Source: an uncultured Pelagibacteraceae bacterium (GTDB lineage Bacteria; Pseudomonadota; Alphaproteobacteria; Pelagibacterales; Pelagibacteraceae). Taken from it: a stretch of DNA of 64,000 bases. The stretch's first letter is position 1. Each line of letters starts with the position of its first letter. The notes under the pieces were generated by a model that was given only the letters and a program-made list of their open reading frames with translations, was not told the DNA's origin and ran no database searches. Positions 63,383-64,000 of the stretch are shown here, in pieces. The stretch covers positions 37,506-101,505 of the forward strand of contig CABXTN010000002.1 of the NCBI GenBank assembly GCA_902515185.1, in the 5' to 3' direction. A program made the position numbers and the translations under genes.

Positions 63383-64000
63383 TTAAGCACTTCTATATAA
63401 TTTAGTCATAACAAACTCTTTATGACCTAACGCTTCTGCACAGGTTAGTCTTCCATTTGCAACTTTTATAGTTGATTTAATTAGCTCATCTCCAGCTTGG
63501 TCTAAATTCATTTGTCGTGACAGTATTTTTGAAACATCTACATCAATATGTTCGCTCATCGTTTTAGCTGTTAATGGATTTGCAGTTAGCTTAATTACTG
63601 GCTCAATAGGATTTCCGATTATATTACCTTGTCCAGTTGGAAAAAGATGTATATTGAAACCACCAGCTGCTTGTAAAGTAACACATTCTGCAGCAGCAGA
63701 TGAGGTATCCATAAAGTATAAACCTTTACCCATTGTCGGCTCCTCTGCAGGCTCTAAAACATCGATGAATTGTCTTGAACCAATCTTTTGAAAATTCCCA
63801 AATGCTTTTTCCTCTATTGTAGTTAAACCACCAGCTATATTACCAGCCGTAGGTTGACTTTCAGAAAGATCATCAGTTGCTTCCTTTAATATAAAGTCGT
63901 TATAATCACTCCAAGTTTTCATAAATTTTTTCTGAGCTTCAGGCGTTTTTCCTCTTTTAGCACAAACATTTTCTGCGCCAGTCAATTCTGATGTTTCACC
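63383..64000 (-). CDS. UxaA/GarD-family dehydratase, C-terminal part
   Basis: About 206 codons are visible, and the frame runs off the right edge. S-E-L-T-G-A-E-N near the visible start and the [12 protein letters not shown] segment are diagnostic of the altronate/galactarate dehydratase family, which dehydrates sugar acids or sulfo-sugars. Substrate cannot be told from this half. Four bases separate it from the convergent thioredoxin-like gene. Confidence 0.82.
   Translation of the reverse strand, partial: GETSELTGAENVCAKRGKTPEAQKKFMKTWSDYNDFILKEATDDLSESQPTAGNIAGGLTTIEEKAFGNFQKIGSRQFIDVLEPAEEPTMGKGLYFMDTSSAAAECVTLQAAGGFNIHLFPTGQGNIIGNPIEPVIKLTANPLTAKTMSEHIDVDVSKILSRQMNLDQAGDELIKSTIKVANGRLTCAEALGHKEFVMTKLYRSA

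Noticed and set aside
1..64000. Possible CRISPR arrays, tRNA/rRNA genes, insertion sequences or prophage
   Set aside because: I saw no regularly spaced repeats, cloverleaf-like GC-rich segments, transposase or integrase motifs. A tRNA search program would be decisive.

Overview
The window looks like a chromosome segment of a SAR11-clade alphaproteobacterium (Candidatus Pelagibacter or a close relative). The DNA is strongly AT-rich. Genes are packed with 1-8 base overlaps (many TAATG and ATGA junctions), and almost no stretch is without function. The gene content is also a SAR11 signature: betaine-homocysteine methyltransferase, paired dimethylglycine dehydrogenase-type flavoproteins, aprMBA with a TSUP exporter, a TPP riboswitch in front of an SSS-type thiamine-precursor transporter, and a single iron(III) ABC transporter. 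I saw no rRNA, tRNA, CRISPR, insertion sequence or prophage. The two end genes are cut by the window edges.

Region 1 (about 2-31 kb) is a large concentration of genes for methylated osmolytes and one-carbon units. It holds a ProX/ProW betaine-type uptake system whose ATPase ProV lies 13 kb away, and a DmdA-like GcvT-family protein next to a MetF-like protein. A long co-directional run (6.4-16.9 kb) then encodes BHMT, a DMGDH-type enzyme, a SAM methyltransferase, a Rieske oxygenase, an M24-fold protein whose active-site spacing matches the DMSP lyase DddP, a P-loop kinase with a nucleotidyltransferase, a phytanoyl-CoA-dioxygenase-like enzyme, a crotonase-fold protein, a CoA-binding protein, MsrA and a flavodoxin-fold reductase. 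A second DMGDH-type enzyme is fused into an operon with ETF beta and alpha, followed by ETF:quinone oxidoreductase, so electrons from N-demethylation can enter the respiratory chain. FolE supplies a pterin step, and an AcuI-type acryloyl-CoA reductase with a LysR regulator closes the region. The likely flow is: import betaine or DMSP, remove methyl groups to homocysteine, folate or formaldehyde, pass electrons through ETF, and detoxify acrylate if DMSP is cleaved.

Region 2 (32-36 kb) is an iron(III) ABC transporter preceded by two tandem Fur-type palindromes and containing a tiny cysteine-rich ORF. Region 3 (36-39 kb) is the glyoxylate-shunt gene aceA, divergent from a RamB/PrpR-family regulator, with an array of TTTGTAAA elements between them. 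Region 4 (39-58 kb) is mostly housekeeping: TPP riboswitch and thiV, an ABC-2 exporter, a DEAD-box helicase, RseP, HU, Amt, a glycosyltransferase, rhodanese, RecX, CysQ, MnmA, a cystathionine lyase, an MFS carrier and the pabB-pabA-pabC-HIT folate operon. Region 5 (58-63.4 kb) is the sulfur oxidation unit aprM-aprB-aprA with two small unknowns, a TSUP sulfite/organosulfonate exporter and a periplasmic thioredoxin-like protein. The right edge cuts a UxaA/GarD-family dehydratase.

Several genes are too short for ordinary ORF calling but look real: 1131-1301, 1846-1947, 33116-33286, 37590-37751, 52646-52729 and 61726-61869. Names rest on motif reading and remembered family features; no database search was possible.
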